DNA from: Saccharococcus thermophilus | GTDB lineage: Bacteria > Bacillota > Bacilli > Bacillales > Anoxybacillaceae | Assembly: GCF_011761475.1 (NCBI RefSeq) | Contig: NZ_JAASRS010000001.1 | Location: 620,001 to 684,000 of the forward strand | Direction of reading: 5' to 3' | Length of the DNA: 64,000 bases | In this document: one piece after another, positions 47,710-56,910 of the stretch | How positions within the stretch are numbered: the stretch's first letter is position 1 | How the letters are laid out: each line of letters opens with the position of its first letter | Notes under the pieces: model-generated | Databases searched by the model: none | What the model was told of the DNA's origin: nothing | The model's input: only the letters and a program-made list of their open reading frames with translations | Program-made: the position numbers and the translations under genes

Positions 47710-47791
47710 GGAAACTAGTTCCCTATTCATTCCAAATCCATTTCAGAGAAACCCTACCCCCATTATATTACACAAAATTCTTGACGGTACC

Positions 47792-47799
47792 AAAAATAA
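47792..47799 (+). repeat. Target site duplication, right copy
   Basis: AAAAATAA directly after the IS; see 46351-46358. Confidence 0.85.
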
Positions 47800-47850
47800 T
47801 TTCATTGCCTTTATAGCAAATGATCTAATCCATAATCGGACTGTTATAGA

Positions 47851-47881
47851 TTGAAAGATTCTGGCTACTGGGATCTATAAA
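47851..47881 (+). promoter_or_regulatory. Candidate SigA promoter of ftsAZ
   Basis: TTGAAA, 19 bp, TATAAA, between the IS and ftsA. The spacer is 2 bp longer than ideal. Confidence 0.4.
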
Positions 47882-47892
47882 TTTTAGCCTAA

Positions 47893-47918
47893 AAGGAGGT
47901 GTCACTGCTTACTAAAAT
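47893..47918 (+). promoter_or_regulatory. Candidate SigH promoter of ftsAZ
   Basis: AAGGAGGT followed at 13 bp by AAAAT resembles the SigH pattern (AGGAnnT, then GAAT) with one mismatch in the -10. In B. subtilis ftsAZ has a SigH promoter at this position. The same bases look like a strong ribosome site but no start codon or gene of length follows. Confidence 0.35.
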
Positions 47919-48002
47919 ACGTAAATAGACCGCGAAAACATAAATACTAGAATGATTGATGGAGGCGGTACATATACGGTTTTAGTAGGCAGGTACCAAA
48001 AG

Positions 48003-49274
48003 ATGAGCAGCAATGAGATCGTCGTTAGTCTTGACATTGGCACATCCAGTGTTAAAGTCATCATCGGAGAAATGTTAAACGAATCCATTAACATTATTGG
48101 AGTAGGAAATGTAAAATCGGAAGGGCTCAAAAAAGGGTCCATTGTTGATATAGATAAAACGGTGCAATCAATCAAGCGGGCGGTCGAACAAGCGGAGCGG
48201 ATGGTTGGTTTAACGATTCGCCGCGTGATTGTCGGTGTGACAGGCAATCATGTTCAACTGCAAGACTGCCACGGCATCGTCGCCGTTTCCAGTGAAAACC
48301 GCGAAATTACTGATGAAGACGTTGCTCGCGTGATGGATGCCGCGCAAGTCGTATCGATTCCTCCAGATCGAGAAATTATTGGCGTCATCCCGAGGCAGTT
48401 TATCGTTGACGGATTGGATGGAATCCATGATCCACGCGGTATGCTCGGCGTCCGTCTCGAAATGGAAGGGACCATTATCACCGGCGCGAAAACGATTTTA
48501 CATAACTTACTCCGTTGCGTGGAACGGGCTGGCTTGGAAATCAGCGATATTTGCTTGCAATCGCTGGCAGCTGGATCTCTCGCATTGTCCGATGATGAAA
48601 AAAATCTGGGAGTCGCATTGATTGATATTGGCGGTGGTTCCACGACGATCGCCGTTTTTGAACAAGGATTTTTGCAGGCCACTTCCGTTTTGCCAGTAGG
48701 AGGCGATCATATTACAAAAGATTTAGCGATCGGACTCCGCACGACAACGGAAGATGCAGAAAAAATTAAACTAAAGCATGGACATGCTTTTTATGATCAT
48801 GCCTCGGAAGAAGAAGTGTTCAGTGTGCCGATTATCGGGACTGACCAGCATCAGCAGTTTAGCCAATTGGAAATTGCTGATATCATTGAGGCGAGATTGG
48901 AAGAAATTTTTCAAATGGTTCAACATGAAATTCGCAAGCTAGGATTTCGCGACTTACCTGGCGGCTATGTGCTTACAGGCGGTGTCGCCAATATGCCGGG
49001 AATATTGGAGTTGGCTCATGTCGTATTAGGAAGCAGCGTCCGCATTGCGATGCCTGATTATATAGGCGTTCGCGATCCTCAATATACGACAGGAGTCGGA
49101 TTAATTAAGTTTGCTTATCGGCAGGCGATGCTGCAGGGAAAATCGGTTCCGGTTGCTGCTACCGTGGCGGAGCCGGTAGAAAGGCAGCCGCAAAAGCAAC
49201 AGCCGAAACAGAAAAAGAAAGAAGCGAATATTGGGAAAAAGGTGAAAAGATTTTTCGGATATTTCTTTGAATAG
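48003..49274 (+). CDS. ftsA: Cell division protein FtsA
   Basis: 423 residues from ATG 48003 (SSNEIVVSLDIGTSSVKVI, as in relatives); an ATG at 47952 in the same frame would add 17 unlikely residues and has no ribosome site. Actin-fold motifs: DIGTSSVKV, LIDIGGGSTT and LTGGVANMPG. A Lys-rich linker and a C-terminal amphipathic helix (KVKRFFGYFF) tether it to the membrane. It anchors FtsZ. It follows the IS by 211 bp. Confidence 0.94.
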   Translation: MSSNEIVVSLDIGTSSVKVIIGEMLNESINIIGVGNVKSEGLKKGSIVDIDKTVQSIKRAVEQAERMVGLTIRRVIVGVTGNHVQLQDCHGIVAVSSENREITDEDVARVMDAAQVVSIPPDREIIGVIPRQFIVDGLDGIHDPRGMLGVRLEMEGTIITGAKTILHNLLRCVERAGLEISDICLQSLAAGSLALSDDEKNLGVALIDIGGGSTTIAVFEQGFLQATSVLPVGGDHITKDLAIGLRTTTEDAEKIKLKHGHAFYDHASEEEVFSVPIIGTDQHQQFSQLEIADIIEARLEEIFQMVQHEIRKLGFRDLPGGYVLTGGVANMPGILELAHVVLGSSVRIAMPDYIGVRDPQYTTGVGLIKFAYRQAMLQGKSVPVAATVAEPVERQPQKQQPKQKKKEANIGKKVKRFFGYFFE

Positions 49275-49299
49275 AGATTGAATTTGGGAGGATTTAGTC

Positions 49300-50433
49300 A
49301 TGTTGGAGTTTGACACTACGATTGATCAGATGGCAACGATTAAGGTGATTGGGGTTGGCGGCGGCGGCAACAACGCCGTCAATCGGATGATTGAACATGG
49401 TGTACAAGGTGTGGAGTTTATTGCGGTCAATACAGACGCACAGGCGTTAAATTTATCGAAAGCACCGACAAAGCTGCAAATTGGGGCGAAATTAACGCGC
49501 GGCTTAGGAGCAGGTGCGAATCCGGAAGTTGGAAAAAAAGCGGCAGAAGAAAGCAAGGAACAAATTGAAGAAGCGCTAAAGGGCGCCGATATGGTGTTTG
49601 TGACAGCCGGAATGGGCGGGGGAACGGGAACCGGAGCTGCTCCGGTCATTGCCCAAATCGCTCGTGAATTAGGCGCATTGACCGTTGGGGTAGTTACCCG
49701 TCCGTTTACATTCGAGGGGCGGAAGCGGGCGACACAGGCAGCCAGCGGAATCGCGGCGATGAAAGAAGCCGTCGACACGCTCATTGTCATTCCGAACGAC
49801 CGCCTCTTAGAAATCGTCGATAAAAACACGCCGATGTTGGAGGCATTCCGCGAAGCTGACAACGTTCTGCGCCAAGGGGTGCAAGGCATTTCTGATTTAA
49901 TTGCTGTGCCAGGTTTAATTAACTTGGACTTTGCCGATGTGAAAACGATTATGTCCAAAAAAGGATCGGCGTTGATGGGCATCGGGATTGCCAGCGGCGA
50001 AAACCGGGCGGCGGAGGCAGCGAAAAAAGCGATTTCGAGCCCGCTGTTAGAAACGTCGATTGACGGCGCCCAAGGGGTATTGATGAACATTACCGGCGGG
50101 ACGAATTTAAGCCTTTATGAAGTGCAAGAAGCCGCTGATATCGTGGCATCGGCAGCCGATCAAGATGTGAACATGATTTTCGGTTCCGTGATTAACGAAA
50201 ACTTAAAAGATGAAATTATCGTGACGGTGATTGCGACAGGATTTAATGAAAATGTAGCTTCGCAGTCGCGCCCATCGCGGATCGGAATCGGCACCATTCC
50301 GAAAGTAACCCCTGCGCCGAAGCGGGAAAAGCGCGAAGAAGCACCACAAGATTACGCGGCTTTGCGTTCGGCGCAAGTCGAAGATCCGCTTGATATTCCT
50401 GCGTTTCTCCGCAATCGCAATCGCCGCCGTTAA
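49300..50433 (+). CDS. ftsZ: Cell division protein FtsZ
   Basis: 377 residues. [13 protein letters not shown], the tubulin signature [11 protein letters not shown] at about 107-117, and NTDAQAL bind and hydrolyse GTP; the C-terminal [13 protein letters not shown] is the FtsA/SepF-binding peptide plus a basic tail. ATG behind GGAGGATTTAGTC. A terminator follows, ending the cluster. Confidence 0.98.
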   Translation: MLEFDTTIDQMATIKVIGVGGGGNNAVNRMIEHGVQGVEFIAVNTDAQALNLSKAPTKLQIGAKLTRGLGAGANPEVGKKAAEESKEQIEEALKGADMVFVTAGMGGGTGTGAAPVIAQIARELGALTVGVVTRPFTFEGRKRATQAASGIAAMKEAVDTLIVIPNDRLLEIVDKNTPMLEAFREADNVLRQGVQGISDLIAVPGLINLDFADVKTIMSKKGSALMGIGIASGENRAAEAAKKAISSPLLETSIDGAQGVLMNITGGTNLSLYEVQEAADIVASAADQDVNMIFGSVINENLKDEIIVTVIATGFNENVASQSRPSRIGIGTIPKVTPAPKREKREEAPQDYAALRSAQVEDPLDIPAFLRNRNRRR

Positions 50434-50436
50434 ATG

Positions 50437-50479
50437 AAAGAGCGCGAATCTTTTATGGTTCGTGCTCTTTTTTTTTCCG
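50437..50479 (+). terminator. Terminator after ftsZ
   Basis: AAAGAGCGCGAA pairs with TTCGTGCTCTTT, followed by TTTTTTCC. Confidence 0.87.
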
Positions 50480-50537
50480 TGGCTGATCTCCAACCAATCG
50501 GTTTTACATGAAAATAATCTTCTCCTTAGCGCGTTTC

Positions 50538-50625
50538 GCGGAGCCAGGATGGCGACATTTCGCCGTTGCCCGCAGGACGCGGGCCGCTTTTAGGCGAAAT
50601 TGAGCCGCCTCCGCTTTTCTTGTTT
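50538..50625. repeat. Nested hairpin element upstream of spoIIGA
   Basis: Three stems lie inside one another: GCGGAG/CTCCGC (outer), TTTCGCC/GGCGAAA (middle) and GCCCGC/GCGGGC (inner), followed by TTTTCTTGTTTC. GC content is much above the flanks. It could be a folded RNA, a second terminator or an interspersed palindromic repeat. I find no second full copy in the window. Confidence 0.5.
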
Positions 50626-50626
50626 C

Positions 50627-50694
50627 TTTGACAAAAATTCCTGTTTTTCATCATCATAAATTGACAGACTTTCCAATAAGATGTACTATATACT
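50627..50694 (+). promoter_or_regulatory. Spo0A-type promoter of the spoIIG operon
   Basis: TTGACA at 50661-50666 and TATACT at 50689-50694 are separated by 22 bp, the unusual spacing of the B. subtilis spoIIG promoter that needs Spo0A. TTTGACA at 50627-50633 and ATTGACA at 50660-50666 resemble reversed Spo0A boxes (TTCGACA) with one or two changes. Confidence 0.75.
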
Positions 50695-50741
50695 ATTTTC
50701 AGAAACTGCTTGTTTGGTGTAAGAAAAAGGAGGCTATTTGG

Positions 50742-51668
50742 TTGGCCGTTTATTTAGATGTTATTTGGTTGTTAAATTTGTGCTTTGACGCTCTGCTACT
50801 TTGGCTGACGGCGATCATGCTAAAGAGGGATGTCGTGTGGTGGCGGGTGCTTGCCGGGGCGTTTATTGGCTCCCTGCTTGTTGTTATGATGTTTACTCCG
50901 TTTTCTTTGTATGTTCAGCACCCTGTCATAAAGGTGTTCTGTTCCTTTCTGATCGTTTTCACCGCTTTCGGGTTTAAGCGTATCAGGTATTTTTTAGAAA
51001 ATTTATTTGCGTTTTACTTTGCCACCTTTACCGTCGGTGGAGGTATGGTCGCAGTGCATTATTTTTTACAGCGGGAAATTGATATTCACCGCGGCATGCT
51101 GACAACATATTCGCTCGGTGTCGGCGACCCGGTCAGCTGGATGTTTGTTTTAGTCGGATTTCCAGCATTATGGCTGTTTTCCCGCGCACGCATCAATGGA
51201 CTTCGCGAAAAAAAGCTGCGGTTTGAGCATATTGTGGACGTCGTTATTGTATTTGACGGCAGGCCGCTTTCATTAAAAGGACTGATTGACAGCGGCAATC
51301 AGCTATACGACCCCATATCGAAAATACCGGTCATGATTGTGGAGATGGAAAAAGTAAAAGAAGTGCTGCCAGAGGAATTAGTGCAACAGCTGCGGCTGGA
51401 AACAGCGCTGGATGGGCCGAATCATCCCGTGTTTGAAAAGTGGATGCATCGGCTGCGCATCATCCCGTACCGGGTTGTCGGAAGCGAGCAGCAATTTTTA
51501 ATAGCGGTGAAACCGGACCGCATTATGATTTTCTATGAAAGGCAATGGCTTGAAGTCGAAAAAGGGCTCGTCGGATTAAACGAAACAAAATTGTCCACAG
51601 ATGGAGAATACGAGTGCATTATACATCCGAAAATGGTGCAAAGGGGAAGAAAGCTTACTGCTTCATAA
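50742..51668 (+). CDS. spoIIGA: Sporulation sigma-E processing peptidase SpoIIGA
   Basis: 308 residues, TTG start behind AAAAGGAGG. Five N-terminal membrane spans begin at MAVYLDVIWLLNLCFDALLL. The C-terminal aspartic-protease domain has the active site LIDSGNQLYDP. It cleaves pro-SigE in the mother cell after the forespore signal. sigE follows, forming the spoIIG operon. Confidence 0.93.
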   Translation: MAVYLDVIWLLNLCFDALLLWLTAIMLKRDVVWWRVLAGAFIGSLLVVMMFTPFSLYVQHPVIKVFCSFLIVFTAFGFKRIRYFLENLFAFYFATFTVGGGMVAVHYFLQREIDIHRGMLTTYSLGVGDPVSWMFVLVGFPALWLFSRARINGLREKKLRFEHIVDVVIVFDGRPLSLKGLIDSGNQLYDPISKIPVMIVEMEKVKEVLPEELVQQLRLETALDGPNHPVFEKWMHRLRIIPYRVVGSEQQFLIAVKPDRIMIFYERQWLEVEKGLVGLNETKLSTDGEYECIIHPKMVQRGRKLTAS

Positions 51669-51718
51669 TTCGTTACTATATCATACTCACTTTTTATTAA
51701 TTTAGAAGGGGGATTTTC

Positions 51719-52438
51719 ATGAAAACATGGAAAATTCGCATCACGTATTTTTTCTATAAACTATTGGCGAAGTTAGGAATTAAAACGGATGAAGTATATT
51801 ATATCGGCGGCAGTGAGGCGCTGCCCCCGCCATTGACAAAAGAAGAGGAAGAAATGTTGATCGAAAAGCTTTCTGCCGGGGACGAAACGGCAAGATCACT
51901 GCTTATTGAGCGCAATTTACGGCTTGTTGTCTATATCGCGCGTAAGTTTGAAAATACAGGAATTAATATTGAAGATTTAATTAGCATCGGAACGATCGGA
52001 TTGATTAAAGCGGTAAATACGTTTAACCCGGAGAAAAAAATTAAACTGGCCACCTATGCGTCCCGCTGCATTGAAAATGAGATATTAATGTATTTGCGGC
52101 GCAATAATAAAGTCCGTGCCGAAGTATCGTTTGATGAACCGTTAAACATTGATTGGGATGGCAATGAATTGCTATTGTCGGATGTGCTTGGCACAGAAGA
52201 TGATGTAATTACAAAAGATTTGGAAGCAGATGTTGATCGGCGTCTTTTATTTAATGCACTGCACCAGCTTAACGAGCGCGAAAAGCAAATTATGGAACTT
52301 CGCTTTGGGCTTTCAGGTGGAGAAGAAAAAACGCAAAAAGACGTTGCCGATTTGCTTGGCATATCCCAATCTTACATATCGCGATTAGAGAAGCGAATTA
52401 TTAAGCGGCTTCGCAAGGAATTCAATAAGATGATGTAA
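51719..52438 (+). CDS. sigE: RNA polymerase sporulation sigma factor SigE
   Basis: 239 residues including a pro-sequence of about 27-29 residues ([20 protein letters not shown]). Region 2 ([37 protein letters not shown], as two stretches) and region 4 ([19 protein letters not shown]) follow. It directs early mother-cell transcription. Confidence 0.96.
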   Translation: MKTWKIRITYFFYKLLAKLGIKTDEVYYIGGSEALPPPLTKEEEEMLIEKLSAGDETARSLLIERNLRLVVYIARKFENTGINIEDLISIGTIGLIKAVNTFNPEKKIKLATYASRCIENEILMYLRRNNKVRAEVSFDEPLNIDWDGNELLLSDVLGTEDDVITKDLEADVDRRLLFNALHQLNEREKQIMELRFGLSGGEEKTQKDVADLLGISQSYISRLEKRIIKRLRKEFNKMM

Positions 52439-52441
52439 AAC

Positions 52442-52472
52442 GGCGGCGATTCGTTTGATCGTCGCTTTTTTA
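52442..52472 (+). terminator. Terminator after sigE
   Basis: GCGGCGAT pairs with ATCGTCGC (one wobble) around TCGTTTG, then TTTTTTAT. Confidence 0.75.
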
Positions 52473-52488
52473 TGCATTGGACAGAAGT

Positions 52489-52517
52489 GCATATTTTTCC
52501 TTCCGCAGGGGATACTG
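52489..52517 (+). promoter_or_regulatory. SigF-type promoter of sigG
   Basis: GCATA at 52489-52493, 14 bp, then GGGGATACTG at 52508-52517. The latter fits the SigF -10 consensus GGnnAnAHTR at every position, 40 bp before the sigG start. In B. subtilis sigG has a SigF promoter here. Confidence 0.78.
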
Positions 52518-52557
52518 AAAACTGACGACTTAGCATCTCCTGATAGGAGGGAACAAC

Positions 52558-53337
52558 TTGACAAGAAACAAAGTTGAGATTTGCGGCGTAGACACATCCA
52601 AGCTTCCAGTATTGAAAAACGAAGAAATGCGTGAACTGTTTAAACGAATGCAAGAAGGGGATTTGGAGGCAAGAGAAAAATTAGTGAATGGTAATTTACG
52701 TCTTGTGTTAAGCGTGATTCAGCGTTTTAATAACCGCGGAGAGTTTGTCGACGATTTATTTCAAGTCGGCTGTATCGGACTTATGAAATCGATTGATAAC
52801 TTTGATTTAAGTCAAAATGTAAAATTTTCCACATATGCAGTACCGATGATTATCGGCGAAATTCGCCGATATTTGCGCGATAATAATCCAATCCGTGTCT
52901 CCCGCTCATTGCGCGATATTGCCTATAAAGCGTTGCAAGTGCGCGAAAGGATGATGAGTGAGACATCGAAAGAACCGACGACAGAAGAAATTGCGAAGGA
53001 ACTGGGCGTTCCACATGAAGAAGTGGTGTTTGCGCTCGATGCGATTCAAGACCCTGTTTCCTTATTTGAACCGATTTATAATGATGGCGGCGATCCGATT
53101 TACGTGATGGACCAATTAAGCGACGAACGCAACCGGGACAGCCAATGGATCGAAGAAATCGCACTAAAAGAAGGATTGCGGCGCCTTAACGAAAGGGAAA
53201 AAATGATTATCCGCAAACGTTTTTTTCAAGGAAAAACGCAAATGGAAGTGGCCGAAGAAATTGGAATTTCCCAGGCGCAAGTATCGCGGTTGGAAAAAGC
53301 GGCGATTCGGCAAATGAACAAAAACATTCAAGTATAA
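52558..53337 (+). CDS. sigG: RNA polymerase sporulation sigma factor SigG
   Basis: 259 residues, TTG start behind AGGAGGGAACAAC. The family-specific N-terminus KVEICGVDTSKLPVL is the anti-sigma contact region. Regions 2 (VDDLFQVGCIGLMKSIDNFD), 3 and 4 (EVAEEIGISQAQVSRLEKAA) complete it. It drives late forespore genes such as sspH in this window. Confidence 0.97.
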   Translation: MTRNKVEICGVDTSKLPVLKNEEMRELFKRMQEGDLEAREKLVNGNLRLVLSVIQRFNNRGEFVDDLFQVGCIGLMKSIDNFDLSQNVKFSTYAVPMIIGEIRRYLRDNNPIRVSRSLRDIAYKALQVRERMMSETSKEPTTEEIAKELGVPHEEVVFALDAIQDPVSLFEPIYNDGGDPIYVMDQLSDERNRDSQWIEEIALKEGLRRLNEREKMIIRKRFFQGKTQMEVAEEIGISQAQVSRLEKAAIRQMNKNIQV

Positions 53338-53370
53338 GAGCTGCTGCTGGCAGCTCTTTTCTTTTTTACA
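53336..53370 (+). terminator. Terminator after sigG
   Basis: AAGAGCTG/CAGCTCTT, loop of seven, then TTCTTTTTT; it starts in the stop codon. Confidence 0.82.
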
Positions 53371-53428
53371 TAAGCTGTTACACATATTCATATAGTTATG
53401 AATAAGAGAAGAAAGCGGGGGATTTACA

Positions 53429-53671
53429 ATGATGAGAATTTCCGAATTTCAATCGAAAGACGTCGTCAATGTAGCAAACGGCAAGAAACTAGGAAATATT
53501 GGCGATATCGATATCGATTTAGAGACAGGAAAAATCCGCTCGTTAATCATTTTAGGAGCGGGAAAAATGCTCGGTTTATTCGGACGCGAAGAAGCAATTG
53601 TCATCCCGTGGCAAAATATCGTCAAAATTGGCGCGGACGTTATTTTAGTACGTTTGCATGACAGTGAGTAG
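53429..53671 (+). CDS. ylmC: YlmC/YmxH-family PRC-barrel protein
   Basis: 80 residues; two ATGs in a row behind GGGGGATTTACA. A PRC-barrel with ISEFQSKDVVNVANGKKLGN and ETGKIRSLII. Family members are tied to sporulation but have no settled function. It starts the ylm run as in B. subtilis. Confidence 0.83.
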   Translation: MMRISEFQSKDVVNVANGKKLGNIGDIDIDLETGKIRSLIILGAGKMLGLFGREEAIVIPWQNIVKIGADVILVRLHDSE

Positions 53672-53788
53672 AGATGGATGCTTACGTTTACGCTAAATGA
53701 TAAATAATGGTTATCACGTTTAAGCAAACTATGATAAAATAGGAAAAAAAGTGATAAAAATCAACAAAAAAGCATGAGGTTGACGAAA

Positions 53789-54613
53789 ATGCCTGACATT
53801 TTTCAACAAGTAGACAAGGAGCTGCTGTTACTGCAATCGTCGTATCCGTTCTCGGAAGTAACGGCTGGCTTTACGACCAAACAAGGTGGAATGAGCAGCG
53901 GCGCGTTTGCGACATTCAATTTGGGGCTACATGTCGGCGACGACCGTGCTGTCGTTGTCCGCAACCGCCAGCGTTTGGCGGATTTGCTGCAATTTCCGCT
54001 CGAGCGGTGGATTTGTTGCGAGCAAATACATGGCGTTCGTATTGAAAAGGTAACGGCTAGCCAAAGCGGAAGAGGGGTGACAGATCATCCATCCGCCATA
54101 GCGGACGCGGACGGTTTATATACAGACGAAGCAGGATTGTTGCTTGCTTTATGCTTTGCTGATTGCGTACCGCTTTATTTTATGGCGCCAAAATACGGTA
54201 TGATCGGGCTTGCCCATGCCGGCTGGAAAGGAACGGTAAAAAATATTGCCGGAGAAATGATCCGGCTTTGGCACGAGCGCGAACATATTCCGCTTGCCGA
54301 CATCTATGTGGCGGTCGGTCCTTCGATTGGTGCTTGCTGCTATGTTGTCGACGATCGCGTGATCATACATGTTGATCGCGTTTTGCAAGGAGAACAGCCG
54401 CTTGTGTATCGGCAAGTAAGCCCTGGCCAATATGCGCTTGATTTAAAAGCGTTGAATCAGATGTTGCTAATGAAGGCTGGAATCCGCAAAGACCATATTT
54501 ATGTTTCTTCATACTGCACAAGCTGTGCCGATCATTTGTTTTTCTCCCATCGCCGCGATCAAGGCAAAACGGGAAGAATGATGGCGTTTATCGGCAGGAA
54601 GGAGGAAAAATAA
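53789..54613 (+). CDS. ylmD: YlmD: multicopper polyphenol oxidase/LACC1 family purine nucleosidase-like protein
   Basis: 274 residues, ATG 8 bp after GAGGT. The YfiH/LACC1 fold with [20 protein letters not shown] and AHAGWKGT. Known relatives act on purine nucleosides (adenosine deaminase and phosphorylase activity) and carry a zinc-bound Cys/His site, visible here as C in FADC and H in AHAG. Its stop overlaps ylmE. Confidence 0.85.
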   Translation: MPDIFQQVDKELLLLQSSYPFSEVTAGFTTKQGGMSSGAFATFNLGLHVGDDRAVVVRNRQRLADLLQFPLERWICCEQIHGVRIEKVTASQSGRGVTDHPSAIADADGLYTDEAGLLLALCFADCVPLYFMAPKYGMIGLAHAGWKGTVKNIAGEMIRLWHEREHIPLADIYVAVGPSIGACCYVVDDRVIIHVDRVLQGEQPLVYRQVSPGQYALDLKALNQMLLMKAGIRKDHIYVSSYCTSCADHLFFSHRRDQGKTGRMMAFIGRKEEK

Positions 54614-55290
54614 TGACGGTCCGCGACAATTTAGCAATAATTCGCGAAAACATTGAAGCAGCGTGCCAGCGTGCCGGACGCGACCCTGCCGACATTCGCA
54701 TCGTCGCCGTAACGAAATATGTAAGTGTAGAGCGGGCGCGCGAGGCGCTAGAAGCCGGCATTACCGATTTAGGTGAAAACCGCGATGATGGACTGCTGCA
54801 AAAATATAGCGTGTTGGGCGACAAACCGACATGGCATTTTATCGGCACCTTGCAGTCGCGAAAAGTAAAAAATATCATTGATAAAGTCGACTATATCCAT
54901 TCGTTGGATCGCATGTCGCTGGCGAAAGAAATTGAAAAGCGGGCGACAAAGCCGATGAAATGCTTTGTGCAAGTGAATGTTTCTGGCGAAGCGACGAAAC
55001 ATGGACTAGCTGTAGAGGAAGTCATTCCTTTTATTGAGCAGCTGAGCGATTTTTCCCATATTCAAGTGGTTGGCTTAATGACGATGGCGCCTTATACCGA
55101 TGATGAGGCGGTATTGCGGGCGTGTTTCCGTCAATTAAAATTATTGCAAGAAAATGTACAAGCATTACAGATTGCCAATGCGCCATGTACGGAATTGTCA
55201 ATGGGAATGTCCAATGATTATGTGATTGCCATTGAAGAAGGCGCAACATTTATTCGGCTTGGCACATCGCTAGTCGGCAAACAATTTTAG
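54613..55290 (+). CDS. ylmE: PLP homeostasis protein YlmE (YggS/PROSC family)
   Basis: 225 residues. The PLP lysine is in [17 protein letters not shown], with [26 protein letters not shown] and the late LSMGMSNDY and GTSLVG. It holds PLP and regulates its pool. The start overlaps the ylmD stop (TAATG). Confidence 0.9.
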   Translation: MTVRDNLAIIRENIEAACQRAGRDPADIRIVAVTKYVSVERAREALEAGITDLGENRDDGLLQKYSVLGDKPTWHFIGTLQSRKVKNIIDKVDYIHSLDRMSLAKEIEKRATKPMKCFVQVNVSGEATKHGLAVEEVIPFIEQLSDFSHIQVVGLMTMAPYTDDEAVLRACFRQLKLLQENVQALQIANAPCTELSMGMSNDYVIAIEEGATFIRLGTSLVGKQF

Positions 55291-55302
55291 GAGGTGGAAT
55301 CG

Positions 55303-55737
55303 ATGGGGTTAATGAAAAAATTTAAAGATTATTTTTTAGAGGAAGATTATGAGGAGTATGAAGAAGAATATGAAGAGGAATACGGGCAAGAAGAGGAGCA
55401 GCCGCTTGCAAAAGGAAATGCAAAAGGGAATGTCGTAAGCTTGCAAAGCGTGCAAAAGTCATCGAAGGTGGTGTTAATTGAGCCACGGGCATATGCGGAG
55501 GCGCAGGAGATTGCAGACCATTTAAAAAACCGGCGCGCGGTGATTGTCAATTTGCAGCGAATTCAGCACGAGCAGGCGAAGCGAATCGTCGACTTCTTAA
55601 GCGGCACGGTTTATGCCATCGGCGGTGACATTCAGCAAGTCGGTACGAAAATTTTTTTATGCACGCCAGATAACGTCGATGTAAGTGGCTCGATTTCGAT
55701 TGATAACGAGGACGATAGAACAATAAAGAGGTGGTAG
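55303..55737 (+). CDS. sepF: Cell division protein SepF
   Basis: 144 residues from ATG 7 bp behind AGGAGGTG. An N-terminal amphipathic helix ([11 protein letters not shown]), an acidic Glu/Tyr-rich linker (about 14-35) and the SepF domain ([19 protein letters not shown]). It links FtsZ to the membrane in parallel with FtsA. Confidence 0.92.
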   Translation: MGLMKKFKDYFLEEDYEEYEEEYEEEYGQEEEQPLAKGNAKGNVVSLQSVQKSSKVVLIEPRAYAEAQEIADHLKNRRAVIVNLQRIQHEQAKRIVDFLSGTVYAIGGDIQQVGTKIFLCTPDNVDVSGSISIDNEDDRTIKRW

Positions 55738-55743
55738 CCGTTT

Positions 55744-56013
55744 ATGGACAGCTTGCTTTGGTTTTTGACGACATTGATTCAAATTTATTCGTATGCGCTC
55801 ATTATTTACATTCTGATGTCATGGTTTCCTAACGCCCGTGACACCAAATTTGGACAAATGCTGGCGGTGATTTGCGAGCCGTATTTAGAACCGTTTCGCC
55901 GCATTATTCCGCCGATTGGGATGATTGATGTTTCTCCGATCATTGCTTTCTTAGTGTTGGAATTTGCCACAAGAGGACTGCATGCCTTGTTTAATATGTT
56001 AAATTTAGTGTAA
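55744..56013 (+). CDS. ylmG: YggT family membrane protein YlmG
   Basis: 89 residues with two spans (about 6-26 and 64-84) and the motif [21 protein letters not shown] of the YggT family. Its function in cell division or cofactor handling is unclear. It stands 6 bp behind sepF. Confidence 0.87.
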   Translation: MDSLLWFLTTLIQIYSYALIIYILMSWFPNARDTKFGQMLAVICEPYLEPFRRIIPPIGMIDVSPIIAFLVLEFATRGLHALFNMLNLV

Positions 56014-56062
56014 GGAATCCAGAAAGAGGGTTCCTTTCTTCATGAAAGTTAGGAGTGAATCA

Positions 56063-56836
56063 ATGGAAATATACCAGCATTTTCGCAAAGAGGAGCATCA
56101 TTTTATTGACCAGGTGCTCGAGTGGCAAGAAGCAGTTAAGCGCCAGTACGCGCCTAAGCTTACCGACTTTTTAGACCCGCGTGAGCAGCAGATTGTCCAA
56201 AGCGTGATCGGCCGCGATGACGAAGTCCGCGTTTCCTTTTTTGGCGGCGCCCCGTTTGTGGAGCGGAAGCGGGCGCTTCTGTACCCGCCGTATTTTCAGC
56301 CGAGAGAAGAGGATTATGAAATTGCCTTATTTGAAGTCCGTTATGCGAGCAAATTTGTCAGCTTAGAGCATCGGCAAGTGTTAGGGGCGCTGATGTCGCT
56401 TGGTTTAAGGCGTGGAAAATTTGGCGATATTTTGCGCAAGGAGGAACAAATACAATTTCTTGCGGCAAATGAAGTGGCAGAGTATATTCGCCTCCATTTG
56501 CACGCGATTGGCAAAGCGACTGTTTCATTAGAAAAAAAGCCGCTTTCAGACATCATAATGCTGGAAGAAACGTGGCAAGATGCGTTGATTACCGTTTCGT
56601 CATTGCGGTTAGACGCGATCTTGTCCCAAGCTTTTCGCGTCTCGCGGCAGAAAATGCAATCCGCCATTGAAAACGGGCTTGTCAAAGTAAATTGGAAAGT
56701 AGTCGAGCAGGCACATTTTGAATGCGGGCAAGGAGATGTTCTTTCGGCACGCGGATTTGGCCGCTGTAAAATCATGGACATTGAAGGGAAGACAAAAAAA
56801 GAGAAGTGGCTTGTCCGCATCGGTCTGCAAAAATAA
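56063..56836 (+). CDS. ylmH: S4-domain RNA-binding protein YlmH
   Basis: 257 residues from the ATG 7 bp after TAGGAGTG (an upstream ATG at 56042 lacks a ribosome site). The S4 domain is at about 180-240 (SSLRLDAILSQAFRVSRQKM, VKVNWKVVEQ). In B. subtilis YlmH can act in ribosome-associated quality control on stalled 50S subunits. Confidence 0.88.
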   Translation: MEIYQHFRKEEHHFIDQVLEWQEAVKRQYAPKLTDFLDPREQQIVQSVIGRDDEVRVSFFGGAPFVERKRALLYPPYFQPREEDYEIALFEVRYASKFVSLEHRQVLGALMSLGLRRGKFGDILRKEEQIQFLAANEVAEYIRLHLHAIGKATVSLEKKPLSDIIMLEETWQDALITVSSLRLDAILSQAFRVSRQKMQSAIENGLVKVNWKVVEQAHFECGQGDVLSARGFGRCKIMDIEGKTKKEKWLVRIGLQK

Positions 56837-56910
56837 TCGAATAATGGCAGGAATTTATAGAAAAATGTCGAATGATAAGGAAAGGAACTATGCAAACGGA
56901 GGTGGCCGTT

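Larger units (their letters stand above)
46359..47791 (+). mobile_element. IS256-family insertion sequence, complete, between sbp and ftsA
   Basis: 1433 bp, the same length and the same transposase as the copy at 266-1698, inverted relative to it in the window. An 8-bp direct duplication AAAAATAA stands on both sides, the size expected for IS256. It has inserted into the sbp-ftsA gap, in the same direction as the dcw genes, so it separates ftsAZ from the upstream operon by 1.4 kb and a long palindrome. The near-perfect state suggests a recent event. Confidence 0.96.

Noticed and set aside
47893-47930. A leader peptide gene behind the AAGGAGGTG motif before ftsA
   Set aside because: Only a 7-codon frame with a CTG start would follow; the bases are explained as well by a SigH-type -35 element.
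47952-48002. A 17-residue N-terminal extension of FtsA from ATG 47952
   Set aside because: No ribosome site stands before this ATG, and the extra residues do not resemble FtsA; the ATG at 48003 gives the family start.
56866-56872. A perfect Spo0A box TGTCGAA upstream of divIVA
   Set aside because: A fixed 7-mer is expected several times in 64 kb counting both strands, there is no promoter pairing with it, and it lies close to the ylmH stop. Not enough to call a site.
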